This document shows positions 18,201-22,862 of a stretch of 22,862 nucleotides of DNA, in pieces. Each line of letters begins with the position of its first letter. The stretch's first letter is position 1. The notes beneath the pieces are model-generated. The model saw nothing but the letters and a program-made list of their open reading frames with translations. It ran no database searches and had not been told where the DNA came from. Source of the DNA: Spongospora subterranea (lineage: Eukaryota; Endomyxa; Phytomyxea; Plasmodiophorida; Plasmodiophoridae); NCBI GenBank assembly GCA_900404475.1, contig OUQQ01000307.1, positions 10,919-33,780 on the forward strand, in the 5' to 3' direction. The position numbers and the translations under genes are program-made.

Positions 18201-20053
18201 ATGACGATGATTGCCATCCCGTGGCTGATGGCGATCATGATCCCATTGGCCGCATCGCACAGCTACATGACCAGACCCACGTCCCGCTTCGAATCGGCCG
18301 AACAATCCGGCTGTCGCGGTCCATCATGTACTGGGCCCTGTGATGCCCCGAAATCGCGATTAGGTAATGGGCGATCGGGAACCTTTCGGGTCATTGATTG
18401 CTCGTCGCAGGCGAAATCCATACAGCCCAGCGCGGCGACACGATTTCAGTCGAGTGAGCACCTTTGGGCACACAAATTACGCCAAACGGCAACGTTCTGA
18501 ACCCGTTCTCAGATGGCCGAGAAACAACCACGCTGGCGGGTTTATTCGAGTGGCGTGGACGTCGTTCGACGACTCCGATAGCCACATCGCGTTCGACAAA
18601 GGCGTCCAGCAGTATTCATGCCATGAACAGCAGCCCGGGTGCAGATCGGCGTCGACGTTCCTGAATGGCGGCGACAACAACCCACAGGATGGGAGCTCGA
18701 ACCCGTGTAAAACCGTGATTACGGTTCCCCTGCACCTGAAAGACGGCAGGGTCACCATGCAATGGGCGGTAAGATCCCACACAAACGCTCTGGCATCTGG
18801 CGAGTTCATCGAAACATTGTGTGTCGGCAGTGGTTCGGGGGGCTGTCGAGCCCGGTCATCCTCGGCGACTTCTACAGCTGCGCCGATTACCAGATCAAGG
18901 GCGGGCCAACTGGGGCGTACCTTCGGCCCAAGTTCGTGGGCGGAGACATATCGGTGGGCGTTGTTGATTTCCCCCATTAAATTCGCATCAACGCTGATGA
19001 TTCCCATTTCAGCACCCGAACCAAGACGTGTGCAAATTTAGCAACACCCGCAAGCTTCGGGTGTGCGTCAACGAGCCGTGTCTGAACGCCCCGTATCCGA
19101 ACTCGGGCAACGAGGTCGGGGTGCCGATCCCGACGTCGTCCAGTGAGATGCCATGGGTGTCGGCGAAGACGGGCGTGATCACATCGGAGGGAACGGGAGG
19201 ATCGGCTCCCGGTGGTGGTGGCACCACCCCAGCACCGCCATCTGTCGAACAGCGTTGTGGCAGCGATTTTCAGAACCTACGCTGCCCGACCGGGCAGTGC
19301 TGCTCGAAATACGGGTACGCCATCGCGACCGCTGAGGAGAATTGTCTTGTCCACCGAGGATTGGTTCTAGGTATTGCGGTGTCGGAGTGGATTACTGTGG
19401 CGCGACCAAGGCGCCGGCCACAGCGCCACCGCAGATTCCGACGACGGCCCCGGTAGAAATCGTTGCTAATGTTCGATCCGACGGGCGTTGTGGGGCGAAA
19501 TTCGGCGGCACCACGTGCTTGCCAGGCAACTGCTGCTCCAAATACGGGTACCGCCGGGGGTGAACCTTGTTGGGCGATTGTTGAGCAATTTTAATGTAGA
19601 TATTGCGGCAACACCGAGGATCACTGCAGCGATGGAGCGACGCCGGTCCCGGTCAAATCAACCGTGGCACCTCCGGCGACGCCTGCCACGACATCCAAGT
19701 GCTCGGGAGTGACGCAGGGGGTGGTCTGCGATCCCGGCGACTGCTGCGACAAGTTCCAGTTCTGTTCGAGCGGAGCGTCGTTGGGCGACTTCAGCACCAA
19801 CCCCGGCACGCTCTGCATCGCCGGCAGCATCACGTCCGCGACAGATGAACGCTGTTCCGGCAAGAAATGTGGCGACATTGCCACCCAGGTGTGCCAAACC
19901 GGCGATAAACAGTTCCGATGCGCTGGACGATGCTCGACGCGTTTCCTGTTTTGCGATGGCGTTGCCCCGGTGGGCACCTTTGAGGCACCGAACGGGTACG
20001 TTTGCCAAAATGGCGCGATCATCCCGCAAGCCTCGTGTTCCGCCCGACTTTAG
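18201..20053 (+). CDS. Secreted LPMO-like protein with two CBM18 modules and a cysteine-rich tail
   Basis: Exons: 18201-18363, 18411-18453, 18513-18768, 18831-18953, 19013-19314, 19371-19547, 19600-20053; introns of 47-62 nt; 505 residues. Residues 1-19 are a signal peptide (PLAAS|H). Cleavage exposes His20, and WPRNNHAGGFIRVAW supplies His75, together a candidate copper histidine brace of an LPMO. FYSCADY (168-174) sits where LPMOs carry the axial aromatic residue. Such enzymes cut crystalline polysaccharides oxidatively outside the cell. A Ser/Gly/Pro linker leads to CBM18-1 (276-306, RCGSDF...CCSKYGYCG) and, after a Pro/Thr linker, CBM18-2 (335-364); CBM18 binds chitin. Residues 389-501 hold two related cysteine-rich repeats (FQFCSSGASLGDF and FLFCDGVAPVGTF, each ending C..G.I). 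The AA family cannot be assigned by eye; the substrate is probably chitin, from the modules. Confidence 0.85.
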
Positions 20054-20399
20054 CTGCATATTTGTTTTGATACATTCCCGTTATATCATGGGGCAATTTC
20101 TGGATTATTCTTCGGTGAACGGGTTCTGCTGTGTGTGATATGATCTGTAGCAGTGACGGGTGGGCGACGTTCGATCGAAAACTGCCAACGCCTGAGCGAC
20201 CCGTAAAGCGCAAAAGCCTTACCGAAACAGAACGCGGGAGAAATGGAACAGAGACGCAAAATTCCAAAAAAAAACTTGTTTAAAATAGGGTCGGATCATG
20301 GGTATTTCTAACTCAGTCTCTTAACCGAATCGGGTTCACAACGAACGCGCGGGGATACAACAAATTCGGCGCCGTATATCATGAAATCTTGTGGTTTTC
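20054..20399. other. Downstream flank of the LPMO gene, no gene seen
   Basis: This contains the LPMO 3' UTR and unassigned sequence. Short frames on both strands have no recognisable motif. Confidence 0.5.
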
Positions 20400-20612
20400 A
20401 TGACTAATAGCGATAGACCCAATTCTCGTGACAAGAGACTGGCGAATTCATTATTGCGGGCAGAGCAATGGGAGGACAATCAATTTTTGAGGACTACAGT
20501 ACCAAAGCCACAAATGTCCAGTACTAGTCGTGAAAGAACAAAAAATTTGACGACCGCACAATCGCTGCATATGTCGGAACGACGGCGCTGGAAGATCAGC
20601 GGAAAAACGTAG
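20400..20612 (+). other. Possible small gene or gene fragment
   Basis: An ATG frame of 70 codons begins MTNSDRPNSRDKRLANSL and includes QWEDNQFLRTTVPKPQM, a charged, coding-like composition. An overlapping frame from about 20540 reads KKFDDRTIAAYVGTTALEDQ, then NVETRRARVDTKRKK, to a stop at 20706. The two look like halves of one protein, but no clean intron joins them, so this may be frameshifted. I recognise no family. Confidence 0.25.
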
Positions 20613-20909
20613 AAACACGACGAGCCAGGGTTGATACCAAGAGAAAGAAAACAACCATAAAACTCTCATGTTTCGAACAGCAAGATGTCACTGATATATT
20701 TCTTTAAAATCAGCAGTAAGCGAATTCATGCAACTGATATTTCTCCAACTCAGCCTTACATCTGACGTCTGCATCCTAAAAATGCGTTAAACGGCCAAGG
20801 CATTCGTCAGTAATTCAAATCTATGTATCTAGTGATTAAGAATTGCTATAAAGATCTTTTCTGCAAATACATTTGCATCTGCATTTGAATTCGCGTTTGC
20901 GTCTGCATA
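20613..20909. other. AT-rich interval with a short periodic stretch
   Basis: Around 20870-20908 a TTTGCATCTGCAT-like motif recurs imperfectly three times. Apart from the end of the frame described at 20400, nothing coding is visible. Confidence 0.35.
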
Positions 20910-21074
20910 ATGACTGTTATAATGATTGTTGATGAGGAGAATGCTGAAGTGGGTTCTGGGAGCCCCATTAATCTGGGTGACGATCCGGAGGCGAGCTCTA
21001 TCAACTATCAGAATGGGAAGGGAGGTGATGGTCAGCGAGTCCGAGGTCGAGCTGGTGCATCATGGAAACCATAG
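20910..21074 (+). other. 54-codon open frame of unknown status
   Basis: It reads MTVIMIVDEENAEVGSGS with PINLGDDPEASSIN and a basic Gly-rich end (GQRVRGRAGASWKP). It stops just before the inverted repeat at 21085. Composition is plausible for a 5' exon, but no continuation can be established. Confidence 0.2.
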
Positions 21075-21084
21075 CAGCGCCAAA

Positions 21085-21405
21085 GTTGGCCGGAATGCAG
21101 AGGAACCATCTGGTAAAGTATATGATTTACACCTTGCTGATGCTGGAAGGTCCGACACAGCAAGAGACGTCGTCACGATGATCGAGCCGGAGCACCTGGC
21201 CGTTATCGCTATACACGAACTGGATAGGGATCCAGGGGTTGTGACTGGGACCGAGGTACGAAACTGGATCAAGCAGGAGCTTGTTCGAGGATTGCCGACG
21301 GCGTCTCTTGCTGATGCTGGAAGATCCGACACAGCAAGATGCAATTCGTACCTTTCCAGCTCCTCCAGGAACTTTACCAGATGGTTCCTCTGCATTCCGG
21401 CCAAC
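21085..21405. repeat. 34-bp perfect inverted repeat enclosing 33-bp direct repeats
   Basis: The arm at 21085-21118 (GTTGGCCGGAATGCAGAGG...) is the exact reverse complement of 21372-21405. Inside lie two direct repeats, 21133-21165 and 21307-21339 (CTTGCTGATGCTGGAAG...), identical except one base. Both direct repeats end in CAGCAAG and contain a TGCTGATGC branch-point-like core, so each could be an intron 3' end, with GTAAAG (21112) and GTACGA (21256) as donors. No transposase is seen. It could be a small non-autonomous element or rearranged coding sequence. Confidence 0.8.
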
Positions 21406-22475
21406 CTGACAGCGCCGCCAATTCTCGCGCTATGATGTCCGTTCGCCAGAAACGAACGGCGTGTGATAAATGGTAATCACTTTTGATCACTTTGCACTTT
21501 TTGAGCACCTACTGTGCGGACGTGTCTTTTGTAGACGCGTGGACTTCCGCCTACTGTGGACTGTGGTACACACTGCAGGCTGCAGCGACCATAAGTTGGC
21601 CACAGTGGATACTTGGGTGATCAGCAAAGCAAAGAGGACAATTGAACCAATTGCTGCGCGCCTCACTACAGGTTTAACGACAAGATTCCGTCTATTCTTG
21701 AACTTATCGACAGCTGTAAATCATTGGTGCGTGTCACAAAGCATTCTAATGCTTTCGTCGCCAGTTGGAAAACATGCAAAAACTTGACCAATCGGGCCAA
21801 GAGAAGCCTGTCAATCCTCGCAATTGATGCCTTTTGTGCATAGATACTAAAACAGGTACAATGGAGTCATGTTCCGTTAAAACACTAGAGAGGCACGATA
21901 GTATGAGTTCATCGTGTCTTTATTTCCAGTTTCAAAGAGTGCAACAGTTCTTCCTGAAGTTTGTATCAATTGAGCCACTCATTGATGATATAAAGAATTC
22001 TTTATAGCAATCGTCAGTCTACGGAACCAGACACGAGTTTTGTTGGCTGGTAATCAGAATGAATCGTTTATTCCGGATCAGCTCCAAGACCCCAGGCCCA
22101 GGCCGCGAGTTCCGCCTGGCTACGATGGCTTTGATAGCGTTGCTACAGTGCGGGACATCTAGTCTCGACAAATTTCCAAGGGCTTTTTTGTATGGCAGCT
22201 GGCACGGAATTGTCAACGGCCGCATTACATTAAGCCGGGTATTGAACATCGCGTTAACACATAGATATCACCGAGACCAACAATTTGACGATTCAAATTT
22301 TGTCATAATAAGTCAAAAACTCAGTGCGGAGTTCACCTTTGAAAATTCACCTTTTTGAAAATTGGCCAGTGGTGAAAATATTTGCGTACAAAAGGTGCGT
22401 ACGCATCTTTATAGCTGCGTGTGTAACGCATCATATAACTGCGTACGTCGCAACTTATAAAATTCGACAGTAAAC
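21406..22475. other. Gene-poor interval
   Basis: Short frames occur on both strands, the longest at 22059-22358 (+) and 22019-22249 (-), overlapping each other and without motifs I recognise. Near 22385-22450 the hexamer GCGTAC and its variants recur, including the palindrome TGCGTACGCA. No RNA gene is evident. Confidence 0.4.
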
Positions 22476-22811
22476 CTAAAAAATGCGAAGAGGAAATTGA
22501 ACACAGTTGTAAAATATTTTGGAATTTGATGATGAATTTTGGCCACTCTTTTCCGCCCATTGTTTCTTCAGGTCTTCAATGACGTCCGCTGGTATTCCAC
22601 GTTGTGACTTGTATTGTTTGCAAGCGAAAGCAGCTACTCGACCTTCAAGACCATTCTTGTAGGCGTCTCCAAAGCGAATTGCCAGCCGAAAGGAATTACC
22701 ATGGTATTGTCGATTACCACAATAAATATTTTGCGTAGGCGCGTTTGATTGCATTATTGAGGTAAAAAGAATACCATGGTAATTGTCCCAATACCACGGG
22801 TGCTTGTCCAA
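22476..22811 (-). other. Possible partial coding exon at the window edge
   Basis: An open minus-strand frame of about 111 codons includes FRLAIRFGDAYKNGLEGRVA and QRGIPADVIEDLKKQWAEK, which look like real helices. The N-terminal part covers two ACCATGGT palindromes at 22694-22708 and 22770-22784, which form a 15-bp inverted repeat, so coding may begin only downstream of these. The family is not recognised; a fragment of a mobile-element protein is possible. Confidence 0.3.
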
Positions 22812-22862
22812 TACCGCTAATATGACTAAATCTGTCGAGACAATCGGTAGCTCGTATGGGGG

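Larger units (their letters stand above)
17351..18254. repeat. Segmental duplication, copy 2
   Basis: Partner of 15760-16724. It keeps the full LPMO signal-peptide exon and continues into the mature protein. Its minus-strand ASH-like exon (ATG at 17484, FPLSPPSFNYSTW) hits a stop (TAG) after a deletion relative to copy 1. It also has an extra 45-bp tandem unit not seen in copy 1. Confidence 0.88.

Noticed and set aside
18477..19007. Minus-strand open frame of 176 codons opposite the LPMO gene
   Set aside because: It is an antisense shadow of GC-rich LPMO exons 3 and 4 with no domain of its own.
1..22862. CRISPR arrays, bacterial operons, tRNA or rRNA genes
   Set aside because: No spaced short repeats, ribosome-binding sites or cloverleaf-forming sequence were recognised. 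All firm genes have spliceosomal introns.

Overview
The window looks like nuclear DNA of a zoosporic fungus, most likely a chytrid. Genes are split by many very short GT-AG introns (about 40-90 nt, mostly 46-62). They include a secreted lytic polysaccharide monooxygenase (LPMO)-like protein fused to two CBM18 chitin-binding modules, a DES1-type sphingolipid desaturase, ERCC1, and a very large coiled-coil protein of centrosome or basal-body type. The lineage is inferred from gene content; no rRNA or other marker is present.

Layout. 1-930: a 67-bp tandem repeat, then unassigned sequence. 931-2002 (+): ERCC1/Rad10, 3 exons. 2414-3717 (+): sphingolipid delta-4 desaturase, 6 exons. 4508-5199 (-): small NuSAP/SAP-like basic protein, 3 exons, convergent with the desaturase. 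5200-6889: no gene recognised. 6890-15088 (-): MSP/ASH-domain coiled-coil protein of about 2,130 residues, reconstructed from 34 exons. 15263-17500 (-): scattered exons of a second ASH/Hydin-like sequence, probably damaged. 18201-20053 (+): LPMO-like + CBM18 + CBM18 + duplicated cysteine-rich C-terminus, 7 exons. 20054-22862: weakly coding, with an unusual nested inverted/direct repeat at 21085-21405.

The most interesting structure is a 0.9-1.0 kb segmental duplication, 15760-16724 and 17351-18254. Each copy carries a 5' piece of the minus-strand ASH-like sequence, the divergent intergenic region with a CCAAT/GC box, and the LPMO signal-peptide exon. Copy 2 drives the intact LPMO gene. In copy 1, homology stops at the end of the signal peptide and a short unrelated tail follows. 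The ASH-like exon is open in copy 1 and broken in copy 2, so each copy kept one side of the divergent pair.

The genes do not form one pathway: DNA repair, sphingolipid synthesis, a chromatin/spindle-type basic protein, a cytoskeletal coiled coil and an extracellular chitin- or polysaccharide-active enzyme sit side by side, as is usual in compact fungal genomes. Exon boundaries were placed by eye from splice signals, reading phase and remembered family alignments.
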